From: CAVYPR01 sp052145775
GTDB taxonomy: Bacteria > Actinomycetota > Acidimicrobiia > Acidimicrobiales > RAAP-2
Length of the DNA stretch: 56,962 nt
Assembly (NCBI GenBank): GCA_052145775.1
Contig: JBKQNY010000136.1
Span: 1-56,962 of the forward strand
Direction: 5' to 3'
Below, piece by piece: positions 18,019 to 26,587 of the stretch (position 1 is its first letter; each line of letters begins with the position of its first letter). Below the pieces are notes generated by a model. That model ran no database searches. It was not told the origin of the DNA and was given only the letters and a program-made list of their open reading frames with translations. The position numbers were made by a program, and so were the translations under genes.

Positions 18019-18807
18019 ATGCGCGAGAACGCGTTGCGGAAGATCTGGCAGCAGGGCGGGGTCGCTCTCGGGGGGTGGTTAACCGTCCCGAGCGCCATGT
18101 CCGCGGAGATCTTTGCAAACTGTGGATTCGACTGGGTTTGCGTCGATATGCAGCACGGGCTCATCGATGAAGCGGACATGATCCACATGCTCCAAGGCAT
18201 CTCGTCAACGGACACCGTGCCGCTTGTGCGGGTCCCCCGAAACGATGCGGGCATCATCGGAAAGTCCCTCGACGCCGGCGCGTGGGGTGTCATTGTGCCG
18301 ATGGTGTGCTCCCGCGCGGAAGCGCAAGCGGCAGTGTCCGCATGCCGTTACGCGCCCGACGGCATACGCAGCTATGGTCCGCTGCGGGCGAACTACTACG
18401 CAGGATTCGACTACTACGAGCGCGCAAACCGTGAAGTGCTGTGCATTGTCATGGTCGAGACCCGCGGAGCGGTCGCCGACGTCGAGGAGATCGTTTCTGT
18501 GCAAGGCGTGGACGCCGTCTACATCGGCCCGGCAGACCTGAGCGTGACCCTCGGCCTCCCACCGGGCCCGGACAACTCCGACCCGGTCTTCTCCGACGCC
18601 CTCGATCAAGTGCTCGATGCGTGCCGCCGCCACAACGTCGTGCCTGGCATCGCCGGGAACGCTTCGACCGCTGGCAAACGCCTCGCGCAAGGATTCCAAT
18701 TGGTCGAAGTGGCATCCGATGCCGGGATCCTGGCGCACGGAGCGGGTGCTGCCCTGGCGCAAGTGCGACCCGACGCGGGTGCGGCCACCAAGTCTGCCTA
18801 TCTGTGA
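18019..18807 (+). CDS. HpcH/HpaI-family aldolase
   Basis: 262-aa class II (metal) aldolase of the HpcH/HpaI/citrate-lyase-beta family. Visible are DWVCVDMQHGLIDE with the general-base His46, VRVPRNDAG, the metal-binding Glu of IVMVETRGAV, and IGPADLSVTLG. Members split 2-keto-3-deoxy sugar acids to pyruvate and an aldehyde. ATG at 18019 has an excellent AGGAGGCG upstream. The stop overlaps the next start (TGATG), so the aldolase and dehydrogenase are made together; the latter could reduce or oxidise one cleavage product. Confidence 0.92.
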   Translation: MRENALRKIWQQGGVALGGWLTVPSAMSAEIFANCGFDWVCVDMQHGLIDEADMIHMLQGISSTDTVPLVRVPRNDAGIIGKSLDAGAWGVIVPMVCSRAEAQAAVSACRYAPDGIRSYGPLRANYYAGFDYYERANREVLCIVMVETRGAVADVEEIVSVQGVDAVYIGPADLSVTLGLPPGPDNSDPVFSDALDQVLDACRRHNVVPGIAGNASTAGKRLAQGFQLVEVASDAGILAHGAGAALAQVRPDAGAATKSAYL

Positions 18808-19787
18808 TGGCTACTGCATCTGCAAACCCACGTGGACCTGGGGCCACCGGGAGGCCCAAGGCGTTAATCGGGTTCTCGCTTCGCCCGGAGTTGGTCGACC
18901 AGCTCGCCGAGTGCGACCTCACCCTGATCCCCGGCGGTTGGTCCGACAAGGCGTTCAGCGATGCGCTCCGCACAGCTGAGGGTGTGCTCGTCAATTCCCA
19001 TGTCCCGATGGATGCAGCGGCGATCGGATCGGCGCCTCACCTGCGCGTCATCAGTACCATGAGCGTCGGGACCGACCACATCGATCTTTCCGCGGCGCGA
19101 GCGCACGCGATCGCGGTCACCATCACGCCTGTCCTGAGCGATGCCGTCGCCGACTTAACGATCGCTCTCATGACGATGCTGGCGCGCCGGCTACCCGAGA
19201 CGATGCGTGCCGTGACCGACGGCCAATGGGGAGGAGTCCCTCTAGGCGTCGATCTGGCAGCAAAGCAACTCTTCATCGTCGGATTCGGGCGCATCGGACG
19301 GGCCGTCGCGACGCGGGCACTAGCCGCCAAAATGCAGGTGAGCGCCTTCGATACCCGGCCGGGATCGTTTGACTTCGACGGTGTCGAGCGCGTAGGCAAT
19401 CTTGAGCTCGGGCTCCAAGCCGCGGACTTCGTCTCGCTCCACGTCGACCTGAACAAGGCAACGCGGCACCTCATCGGCCGCGACCAGATCGACACGATGA
19501 AATCCACTGCGTTCTTGATCAACACTTCGCGCGGAGCAGTTGTGGATCAACAGGCACTCATCAGCGCGCTCGTTAGCGGAAAGATTGCCGGCGCCGGCCT
19601 GGACGTCCTTGAGGAGGAACCACCGCGATCCGACGAACCCCTCCTAGGCGCTTCCAACGTGATCATCGTGCCTCACATCGGGTCCGCAACCGTCGAGACG
19701 AGAGCCTCCATGGCACAATGCGCCGTGGACAACCTTCTGGCAGGCCTGCGCGGGGACACCCTGCACTCCGAGGTGACGGGAGCGTAA
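18807..19787 (+). CDS. D-isomer 2-hydroxyacid dehydrogenase
   Basis: 326-aa NAD(P)-dependent dehydrogenase of the glyoxylate/hydroxypyruvate reductase type. The Rossmann motif is VGFGRIGRAVA near residue 160. Catalytic residues fall in INTSRGAVVD (Arg), GLDVLEEEPP (Glu) and VPHIGSAT (His). The start is fixed by the TGATG overlap with the aldolase. It likely acts on glyoxylate, hydroxypyruvate or tartronate-semialdehyde-type products of sugar-acid cleavage; the exact substrate is not readable. Confidence 0.92.
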   Translation: MATASANPRGPGATGRPKALIGFSLRPELVDQLAECDLTLIPGGWSDKAFSDALRTAEGVLVNSHVPMDAAAIGSAPHLRVISTMSVGTDHIDLSAARAHAIAVTITPVLSDAVADLTIALMTMLARRLPETMRAVTDGQWGGVPLGVDLAAKQLFIVGFGRIGRAVATRALAAKMQVSAFDTRPGSFDFDGVERVGNLELGLQAADFVSLHVDLNKATRHLIGRDQIDTMKSTAFLINTSRGAVVDQQALISALVSGKIAGAGLDVLEEEPPRSDEPLLGASNVIIVPHIGSATVETRASMAQCAVDNLLAGLRGDTLHSEVTGA

Positions 19788-19804
19788 GGCTCGCACTCGA
19801 GCAC

Positions 19805-20140
19805 TCAGGCTGCATCCCCTTCGGCGAGATCCTCCAGGATCGAGCGAAGTTGGCGACCCATCTCGCGCGCGTTTCCCGCGAGCTCTCCCACCGCCTCCCC
19901 TTCGGTGTCAAGCGCGTCGCCCGGTCGGTAGAACGACACATGCATCCCTCGGCCCCCGCGGATGGCGAAGACGACCCACGGTTCCCCCACGCGCCCCGAG
20001 TCGCGCGTCGCGACGACCCGTGCTGGCGAACTGTCCACCGCCACGTTCCACGCGTGGGTGGCAGCCGCGCGAGCAACCCGCGGGAGATCTTCAGGTGACG
20101 CGAAGGCCACGGACAAGACCGTTGGAGAGCACCGACCCAT
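19805..20140 (-). CDS. Hypothetical protein
   Basis: 111-aa protein with alternating strand and helix character (PRVARAAATHAWNVAVD, GEPWVVFAIRGGRGMHVSFYRPGD) and an acidic helical end (MGRQLRSILEDLAEGDAA). It looks like a real small globular protein, but I recognise no family. ATG at 20140 chosen; an in-frame GTG at 20164 is possible. It converges on the dehydrogenase gene with 17 bases between stops. Confidence 0.55.
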   Translation of the reverse strand: MGRCSPTVLSVAFASPEDLPRVARAAATHAWNVAVDSSPARVVATRDSGRVGEPWVVFAIRGGRGMHVSFYRPGDALDTEGEAVGELAGNAREMGRQLRSILEDLAEGDAA

Positions 20141-20822
20141 CGTAGGTGGAACCTGTACCGCCACACTCGACTGTCAGCCTCACAGGAGTTTTGTCAATCC
20201 CCACAGCACGACAAAAACAGGTCCTGGGCCGGCACCTGGGCGTCCGGACTTACGGCCGCATTGGTCGGACAGGAGTCCCGTTCACCGACTGCCTTCTGCT
20301 CGTAGGACTTTCGAGAGATCCCGGGAACGCCAGTTACTCGCTTCGGACGGTCGGCCCAACCCATCAGCTCGCCAGGGTGAGAACGCACTGGTGGTCACTG
20401 ACCAAAGGTGCCGGCGAGAGCCCACTCAAGGGGAGCCGGAAACCATCGGGGGCTTTTCCCTCACGCGATCGAACCCCTCGGATCCACCGCTGCGATCACC
20501 GAGCCCGGCGTGGCACCGATCGAGACACAGGCTTTCGACACCTCCCCTCTCGGTCACTCGGTACCCCTCGATGCGGGACGGGAGCTCCGCGCGCTGGGTG
20601 TCGGCGACGCCTGAATACTGACCCTCTATCGACGGGTGGATTCGAGTGGTCGTCAGAGGGGGTCAAAATTCAGCCGTCGTTGACACTGGGGGCCTTGCTG
20701 AACGTCGAGGGCGATCCAGGGTGCCCAAGAAAGGGACTACCGGCCCTGCCCGCGTCGTGCCCGAAGGTGTTGAATGGAAATTGGAATGCTGTGCATTGGG
20801 CTCAGCAGAGAGGAGGTGCATG
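20141..20822. other. Long intergenic stretch with IS-end-like inverted repeat
   Basis: About 680 bases without a credible gene, although both strands stay open by chance of composition. The main structure is the inverted repeat at 20605-20679, listed separately. The last part carries the strong ribosome-binding site (AGGAGGTG, 20811-20818) of the next small gene. Confidence 0.45.
20605..20679. repeat. Imperfect inverted repeat resembling IS21-type termini
   Basis: The left arm (20605-20633) reads CGACGCCTGAATACTGACCC and then TCTATCGAC. The reverse complement of the right arm (20649-20679) reads CGACGGCTGAATTTTGACCC and then CCTCTGACGAC. The arms match at all but about five positions plus a two-base gap, around a 15-base centre. 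The motif CTGAATTTTGACCCC is of the kind I associate with ends of actinobacterial IS21-like elements. No transposase lies between or beside the arms, so this may be a relic or a pair of solo ends. Confidence 0.4.
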
Positions 20823-21131
20823 ATGGCTATAGCAACGAAAGAAGCGGGCACAGGCGCCACTCAGATCATCGAGTCGGTTCAGGAACTCGAGACCAAGGTG
20901 CTGGGATCGCTCCGGCGGTTCGCCGACACGGTCGACGGATCGTTTCCCTCCTTGGGCACCGGTCAGCCAAGGACCAAGTTGATCGACGCCGCCTTCACGG
21001 TGACCGAGCAGTTGGTTGGCGCGGCGAACTCGCTGGCCGAGCACTTAGTGGTCATCACGGGCGAGCACGGTCCTGCGGCAAGGAAGCCCGAAGCTCCGCA
21101 GCGGGAGCGGGCGTCGAGGACCACGAGCTGA
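20823..21131 (+). CDS. Small phasin-like amphipathic protein
   Basis: 102-aa protein, largely alpha-helical, with heptad-like hydrophobic spacing (IIESVQELETKVLGSLRRFADTV and LIDAAFTVTEQLVGAANSLAEHLV) and a basic, disordered tail rich in Pro, Arg and Lys. This pattern recalls phasins and other surface-coating proteins, but the match is by character only. AGGAGGTG six bases before ATG 20823 is the strongest ribosome site in the area, so it is probably well expressed; ATG at 20820 is also possible. It stands alone. Confidence 0.62.
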   Translation: MAIATKEAGTGATQIIESVQELETKVLGSLRRFADTVDGSFPSLGTGQPRTKLIDAAFTVTEQLVGAANSLAEHLVVITGEHGPAARKPEAPQRERASRTTS

Positions 21132-21702
21132 ACGTCGGCGTGCGGCGAGCCTAAGGGGTTCGTTGCACGCGCCGCAACGCTCGGCACTGGGGAAGCGTCG
21201 AGCCGCGTGCCGTCGGAACAATGCCTTCGCCGGCGCAGGTTTTGGAGCTTGCGTCGGCGTCGGAAGCCAGCGGTGAGGCGCGGGCCAAACCCGACGAGGC
21301 TTCACGCACGGACGAGTCGTCGAGAAGGAGGAGGTCTTGGACGGGTACGTGGGGGGTGAGCGTTTCGCGGTGGATGGTAGCGGCGTCAAACCCTCGGCCG
21401 CTCAACGTCACCGGGATGCGGAAATCGCGGATGTGAGCGCACCGCACCGGGCGGGCCGGAAGGTCCCTGACGCAACCGACGCTCTGTGACACGGGTTCGT
21501 CGATGTCGAGCGGGCCGGACGGGAACGGCCCCGGCACGTTGGGTACGGTCATCGAGGGTGTCAGGCGCAGTCCCTCGGCTCGTGGGTCCGGCCTTCGCGC
21601 TCGCTATCGTGGCACGGGAGCCGAGAGCCGGCCACCTGGGGCGGAACAGAGCGTGACAATGAGACGGTTGGTCGACCCCATCGAGCACAGATTTGTTCTC
21701 AA
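21132..21702. other. Stretch with one doubtful reading frame
   Basis: About 570 bases between the phasin-like gene and the UxaA operon. The only candidate gene is the minus-strand frame at 21151-21552, given separately with low confidence. The right end should contain the promoter of the UxaA operon. Confidence 0.4.
21151..21552 (-). CDS. Doubtful hypothetical protein
   Basis: 133-codon frame from ATG 21552. Third positions are mostly G or C and the middle part (FRIPVTLSGRGFDAATIHRETLTPHVPVQDLLLL) looks protein-like, but there is no known motif and no clear ribosome site. The C-terminus is Arg-rich and composition-driven. In DNA of this GC content such frames arise by chance. It is divergent from the UxaA operon. 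Confidence 0.28.
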   Translation of the reverse strand: MTVPNVPGPFPSGPLDIDEPVSQSVGCVRDLPARPVRCAHIRDFRIPVTLSGRGFDAATIHRETLTPHVPVQDLLLLDDSSVREASSGLARASPLASDADASSKTCAGEGIVPTARGSTLPQCRALRRVQRTP

Positions 21703-22002
21703 ATGGTGAGCGAGCTCCCGGGGCTCCTGGCCCACCGGAACGGGGACGACGTGGCGGTCGCCGTGCGCGACCTGGAGGCGGGAAGCACCAGCGTGGCCTT
21801 CCTCGACACCGCCAGTACGACCCTTGCTCCGGTGTCCGAGTCGATCCCCCTCGGGCACAAGGTGGCCCTACGCGACCTGGCGGCCGGCGCCGAGGTGATC
21901 GAGTACGGGGTGCCGATCGGGGTGCTCACCCAGCCGGTGTCGGCTGGATCACTGGTGCACGTCCACAACCTGAGGAGCGCGCGGTGGTCGGCGAGGGACT
22001 GA
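21703..22002 (+). CDS. SAF-domain protein, small part of split UxaA-type dehydratase
   Basis: 99 aa matching the N-terminal SAF domain of altronate/galactarate dehydratases: VAVAVRDLEAGS, then the conserved IPLGHKVALRDLAAGAEVIEYGVPIG and the final VHVHNLRS. In classical UxaA this domain is fused to the catalytic part; here it is a separate chain whose gene overlaps that of the large part by 19 bases. Likely an obligate subunit. Confidence 0.88.
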   Translation: MVSELPGLLAHRNGDDVAVAVRDLEAGSTSVAFLDTASTTLAPVSESIPLGHKVALRDLAAGAEVIEYGVPIGVLTQPVSAGSLVHVHNLRSARWSARD

Positions 22003-23141
22003 CCGGGTACCGCCGCCCAGACGGTGCGGTGGGAATCCGCAATCACGTCATCGTCCTGCCGGTGGACGACCTTTCCAACGCGGCCGCCCAAGGCGTGGCC
22101 CGGCTGGTCCCGGGCGTCCTGGCCCTGCCCCACGCCTACGGCCGTCTGCAGTTCGGCCCGGACCTCGACCTCACTTTCAAGACGCTGATTGGCACCGGAG
22201 CAAACCCAAACGTAGCGGCGGTGCTCGTGGTGGGCATCGAGCCGACCTGGACCGATCGCGTGGCCGACGGAATTGCCGAGCACGAGAAGCCCGTCGTCCG
22301 CATGTCGCTCGAGCGCCACGGGGACCTAGCGGTGGTGGCCGAGGGCGCGCGAGCGGCAGCCCGGCTGCTCCAGGACGCCAGCGAGCTGCACCGTGAGCCC
22401 GTCGATCGGGCCGAGCTCGTGCTCTCGATCAAGTGCGGGGAGTCGGACACCACGAGCGGGCTGGGCGCCAACCCCACCACGGCGGAGGTGGTCGACCGGC
22501 ACGTCGCCGCCGGGGGAACCGTGATCTTCGGAGAGACCACCGAGATGACCGGGGGAGAGCATCTCGTCGCGGCGCGCTGCGTCGACGACACGGTGCGGGC
22601 GAAGTTCGAGGGATTTTTCCGGGGCTACGCCGAACTGCTGGAGCAGACCGGCGCCGACCTCCTCGGCTCGCAGCCCACCCAGGGCAACATCCGCGGCGGG
22701 CTCTCGACCATCGAGGAAAAGGCAATGGGCAACATCGCCAAGACCGGGACGGTCCCCGTGGTCGACGCCCTCGGCCCGGCGGAGCGGCCAAGCCGTAAGG
22801 GGCTGAACTTCATGGACACTTCCTCGGCCGCGGCCGAGTGCGTGACGCTCATGGCCGCTGGCGGCGCCGTCGTGCACCTCTTCCCGACCGGGCAGGGCAA
22901 CGTCATCGGCCACCCAGTGGAACCGGTGATCAAGCTGACCGCCAACCCGATCACCGCCTCCTCGATGGCCGAGCACATCGACCTCGACGTCTCGGGTTTG
23001 CTGCGCCTCGAGTACGACCTGGTCGAAGCGGGGAACCGCCTCATTGAAATGGTGGACCGCACCGTGAACGGGCGGCTCAGCGCGGCGGAGGCCATCGGCC
23101 ACCGAGAGTTCGTGCTGACGAAGCTGTACCGGAGCGCCTGA
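21984..23141 (+). CDS. UxaA-family sugar-acid dehydratase, large part
   Basis: 385 aa of the UxaA/GarD catalytic domain: GYRRPDGAVGIRNHVIVLP at the start, KCGESDTTSGLGANPTTAEVVD in the middle, GGTVIFGETTEMTGGEH, and a C-terminal GNVIGHPVEPVIKLTANP. These enzymes remove water from sugar acids such as altronate, galactarate or a 6-deoxy acid. GTG at 21984 has AGGAG six bases upstream. The gene ends TGATG into the aldo/keto reductase. Substrate is undetermined. Similar split UxaA pairs occur in L-fucose catabolic loci. Confidence 0.9.
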   Translation: MVGEGLTGYRRPDGAVGIRNHVIVLPVDDLSNAAAQGVARLVPGVLALPHAYGRLQFGPDLDLTFKTLIGTGANPNVAAVLVVGIEPTWTDRVADGIAEHEKPVVRMSLERHGDLAVVAEGARAAARLLQDASELHREPVDRAELVLSIKCGESDTTSGLGANPTTAEVVDRHVAAGGTVIFGETTEMTGGEHLVAARCVDDTVRAKFEGFFRGYAELLEQTGADLLGSQPTQGNIRGGLSTIEEKAMGNIAKTGTVPVVDALGPAERPSRKGLNFMDTSSAAAECVTLMAAGGAVVHLFPTGQGNVIGHPVEPVIKLTANPITASSMAEHIDLDVSGLLRLEYDLVEAGNRLIEMVDRTVNGRLSAAEAIGHREFVLTKLYRSA

Positions 23142-24151
23142 TGGCGCTGCCGACGCGGTGCCTCGGTTCGACGGGCATGGAACTCACCGTGGTGGGGCTC
23201 GGATCCTGGGCCATTGGTGGCCCCGAGTGGTCGTACGGATATGGAGCGCAGGACGACCGGGATTCGGTAGCGGCGATCCACCACGCCGTCGCCTCGGGCG
23301 TCAACTGGATCGACACCGCCGCCGCCTACGGCGTGGGGCACTCCGAGGAGGTCGTTGCCTCGGCGCTGGCCGGGATTCCCGAGGCGGAGCGGCCATACGT
23401 GTTCACCAAGTGTGGGGTGCTCGTGGACCCGGACGACCCGTTCGGCAAACCTCGTCGGGCGGCGGCCCCCGACAGCATCCGCCGCGAACTCGAGGCGTCG
23501 CTACGGCGGTTGCGGATCGAGCGAATCGACCTCTACCAGGTCCACTGGCCGCCCGACGACGGCACTGCCCTCGAGGACTACTGGTCGACCATGCTCGACC
23601 TGCGCCAGGAGGGCAAGGTCCGGGCTGTTGGACTGTCGAATCACCGGCTGGACCAGCTCGAGGCGGCTTCAGCCCTCGGGCACGTCGACTCGCTGCAGCC
23701 GCCCTTCTCGGCCATTCGCCGCGAGTCGGCGGTGGAGCTGGCCTGGTGTGCCGGGCACGGTACCGGCGCCATCGTCTACGCCCCCATGCAGTCGGGACTC
23801 TTGACCGGTGCCTTCAGTACCGAGCGGGTGGCCACCCTGCGTGGCGACTGGCGCAGCAGGGATCCGGAGTTCTTCGGTGAGCGTCTCGCCCGCAACCTGG
23901 CCGTGGCCGACGCCATGAGGGCGATCGCGGAGCGCCGGGGTACGACCGTCCCCGCCGTGGCCGTGGCCTGGACGCTCGGCTGGCCCGGCGTCACCGGCGC
24001 CATTGTGGGGGCGCGCCGGCCCGAGCAGGTGGACGGCTGGCTGCCGGCCGCGCGGCTGGTTCTCACCGACGACGAGTACAAGGAGATCACCCGGGCCATC
24101 GAGGTCACGGGGGCGGGAGGGGGTCCCAGCCAGCCGCCCCGTTCGACGTGA
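23141..24151 (+). CDS. Aldo/keto reductase
   Basis: 336-aa TIM-barrel oxidoreductase with the complete tetrad D58, Y63, K90, H135 (WIDTAAAYG, VFTKCG, YQVHWP) and the NADP-binding C-terminal region GAIVGARRPEQVDGWL. In this operon it may act as a sugar 1-dehydrogenase feeding a lactone/acid to the UxaA-type dehydratase. That role is inferred. Start is coupled to the stop of the dehydratase gene. Confidence 0.92.
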   Translation: MALPTRCLGSTGMELTVVGLGSWAIGGPEWSYGYGAQDDRDSVAAIHHAVASGVNWIDTAAAYGVGHSEEVVASALAGIPEAERPYVFTKCGVLVDPDDPFGKPRRAAAPDSIRRELEASLRRLRIERIDLYQVHWPPDDGTALEDYWSTMLDLRQEGKVRAVGLSNHRLDQLEAASALGHVDSLQPPFSAIRRESAVELAWCAGHGTGAIVYAPMQSGLLTGAFSTERVATLRGDWRSRDPEFFGERLARNLAVADAMRAIAERRGTTVPAVAVAWTLGWPGVTGAIVGARRPEQVDGWLPAARLVLTDDEYKEITRAIEVTGAGGGPSQPPRST

Positions 24152-25146
24152 GGGCGGCGCGTTTCGAGGGCGGCGGCGTGGTGTCCTTCGAGGACCGCCC
24201 GGAGCCCGTGGCCAGGCCCGGGGAGGCCGTCGTCGAAGTCGAGTACTGCGCGTTCTGCGGTTCGGACAAGCGGCTCCTCCGCCACGGATCGGGCTTCGTA
24301 CCCGGGCACGAGGTCGTGGGCCGGGTAGCGGCATTGGGCAGCGGCGAGGCCGCGGTCGCCGTCGGCGAGGCGGTCGCCGTCTACGCCCCACTCTTCTGCG
24401 GGTCTTGCCGGTGGTGCCTGAGCGGTGCGACCAACCGCTGCGCCGCCCTCGCCGCGGTGGTCGGCTTCCAGTTCGATGGGGGCTTCGCCGAGCGGCTCGT
24501 CGTCCCGAGCCGCAACCTGATGCCCGTCCCCCCCGACGTCCCCCTCGCCCGGGCGGTGCTCGTGCTCGATACGTTGGGCACCGCAGCCAACGGGATTGAG
24601 CGAGCGAGGGCGGCGCTCGACGGGAACGACGGCCCGGTTCTGGTCCTCGGTTGTGGACCCCTCGGCCTCGGCACCGTCGCCACGGCTAGGCGATGGGGGA
24701 TGGAAGTCGTCGCCCATGACGTCTCCGCGGCCCGCCTCGACACCGCCGTCGGCCTCGGCGCCCGCCGGTGGGAGGTGCCGGACGTGGGCGTCGAGGGCGC
24801 CGAGTGCTTCGGGATCGTCGTGGAGGCGAGCGGCGCGCCAGAGGCGAGGGAGCTGGCCAGCAGGGTGGTGGGCCAGGGCGGCGCGGTGCTCATGTTGAGT
24901 GAGGACGAGGACCCCTGGGTCCTGGCGCCCCTCCTTCGGTGGCGCCGTACCGAGGCGTCCTGGGTCCGGTCGTTCTACTTCCCCCTCAAGGCGGCGCCGC
25001 GCACCTGGCAGCTGGTGCGCGACCTCGGCGGCGAGCTCGAGGAGCGACTCGTCTCCCACGAGCAGTTCGGCGATCTGCCCCGGGTGTCGGCCGACTTTCT
25101 GGGCGGCGGATCTCCGAAGCCAGTCGTGGGAGTGGGCGGCCGTTGA
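24148..25146 (+). CDS. Zinc-dependent alcohol dehydrogenase (MDR family)
   Basis: 332 aa. Catalytic zinc ligands are C37 (CAFCGSDKR) and H54-E55 (VPGHEVVGRV). Four structural-zinc cysteines (C84, C87, C90, C98) fall in LFCGSCRWCLSGATNRC. The Rossmann motif VLGCGPLGLGTVA is near residue 168. It resembles polyol or threonine dehydrogenases and probably oxidises a hydroxyl in the sugar or sugar-acid route. GTG start overlaps the previous stop. Last gene of the operon, with 33 bases to the convergent GH1 gene. Confidence 0.92.
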   Translation: MRAARFEGGGVVSFEDRPEPVARPGEAVVEVEYCAFCGSDKRLLRHGSGFVPGHEVVGRVAALGSGEAAVAVGEAVAVYAPLFCGSCRWCLSGATNRCAALAAVVGFQFDGGFAERLVVPSRNLMPVPPDVPLARAVLVLDTLGTAANGIERARAALDGNDGPVLVLGCGPLGLGTVATARRWGMEVVAHDVSAARLDTAVGLGARRWEVPDVGVEGAECFGIVVEASGAPEARELASRVVGQGGAVLMLSEDEDPWVLAPLLRWRRTEASWVRSFYFPLKAAPRTWQLVRDLGGELEERLVSHEQFGDLPRVSADFLGGGSPKPVVGVGGR

Positions 25147-25179
25147 CCGGCTCGGGGACCCTGTCGGAGAAGCCCTCGG

Positions 25180-26391
25180 TCATGGGGTGACGGTGAGGGC
25201 GCCGGCGCCAGCCACCGACCCGTACCATGCGGCGCTCGGCTTGGCCCGGCGCTCAAAGGTCGTGCGGTCGACGGCGAAGAGGCCGTAGGTGGAGTTGTAC
25301 CCTCGGGTCCACTCGTAGCTGTCGAGGAGGCTCCAGACGAAATAGCCCTGGACGTCGATCCCGTCGTCCAGGCAGCGGTGGACCCCTTGCAGGGCCCCGG
25401 TTAGATATTTGATCCGCTCCTCGTCGCGTGCGGTGGCGATGCCGCTCTCGGTCACCATCACCGGCAGCCCGGTGTGCTGGAAGGCGCGGCGCACCGCGTA
25501 CTCCACCACCTCGGGGCGGAACTCGAAGCCGGTCTGGGTGAGACGGGTCCCGGGTCCGGGCTCGAGGGGCCCGACCGGGCCGAACACCCGACGTTCGTAC
25601 GCCTGGACTCCCACGAAGTCGTCGTCGGTCGTGGCATCCAAGAATGCGTTCTCCAAGATGGCTTCGGCAAGGTCTCGCACCTCCTGGCCATCGGGGTCGG
25701 CCACCATCTCCTCCATGGACAGCGTGAGCCCCACCGGGAAGCTCCCGGGACCCGACCGCAGGGCGTCGACGGCGAGTCGGTGGGCGCACACCAGCACCTC
25801 GTTGACCGCCAGGTGCCGGCCAAGATCGCCTTTGACCCCGGGCGGGTACGTCCCCGCGTAGTAGCCGAGGGCGGCGACCACGTTCGGCTCATTGATCGTG
25901 CACGCCCGTCCGACCATGTCGCCGAGGTGCGCCGCCGCCCGCTCCACGTAGCGCGCGAACCGCTCCGGAGCGTCTGCCGCCTCCCAGGCACCTCGCCTTG
26001 CCAGCCACTGGGGGGTAGTGAAGTGGGTGAAGGTGACCACTGGCAGGATCCCGTGCTCATGGCACCGGGCACAGATCCGCCGGTAGTGGTCGAGGCTGGC
26101 CACGGACCACTCGTCCTGCGCCGGCTCGATGCGGCTCCACTCTAAGGAGAAGCGGTAAGCCCGCAGCCCGAGCCCGGCCACCAGGTCCACGTCCTCATCC
26201 CATCGGTGGAAGGAGTCGCAAGCATCGCCACTCGACGCCGAGAGCCCCGATTCGAGGTTGTGCTCCCACGCCCACCAGTCATTGTTGGTGTTGGACCCTT
26301 CGACCTGGTGGGCCGCCGAGGCGACCCCCCACAGGAAGCTCTCGGGGAATGCGAGGGTCCCCGAAGGGGCCTCGGCCGGCGGTCGAAGCAC
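25180..26391 (-). CDS. Glycoside hydrolase family 1 (beta-glucosidase-like)
   Basis: 403-aa GH1 enzyme. Opening motif FPESFLWGVASAAHQVEG, acid/base E168 in TINEPN, nucleophile E315 in VMVTESGI, and late aglycone-site motifs GYFVWSLLDSYEW and YGLFAVD. About 40-70 residues shorter than typical members, mostly in loops. No signal peptide, so it acts on imported disaccharides or glycosides. Start GTG at 26391 is the closest to the conserved core; an upstream extension is open but Pro/Arg-rich and unlike GH1. It faces the UxaA operon and may release the sugar that operon burns. Confidence 0.9.
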   Translation of the reverse strand: MLRPPAEAPSGTLAFPESFLWGVASAAHQVEGSNTNNDWWAWEHNLESGLSASSGDACDSFHRWDEDVDLVAGLGLRAYRFSLEWSRIEPAQDEWSVASLDHYRRICARCHEHGILPVVTFTHFTTPQWLARRGAWEAADAPERFARYVERAAAHLGDMVGRACTINEPNVVAALGYYAGTYPPGVKGDLGRHLAVNEVLVCAHRLAVDALRSGPGSFPVGLTLSMEEMVADPDGQEVRDLAEAILENAFLDATTDDDFVGVQAYERRVFGPVGPLEPGPGTRLTQTGFEFRPEVVEYAVRRAFQHTGLPVMVTESGIATARDEERIKYLTGALQGVHRCLDDGIDVQGYFVWSLLDSYEWTRGYNSTYGLFAVDRTTFERRAKPSAAWYGSVAGAGALTVTP

Positions 26392-26587
26392 CCACTGAAA
26401 ATAGCCGCCGCGCCCCCCGGTCACGCGACAGCCAACGCTCGCGGGGGATCTCTGGTGTGGTGGATCGCAGGTCCCTTTGGTGACCGGCGAGGCTTCCGGC
26501 GAGCCCGGCGCAGACTGCTTCAGACGCCGACGCGGGGAACCGGCATCGAAGCGTTTCCCGGCTTTATTCGCTCTCGACCCCGATGAG

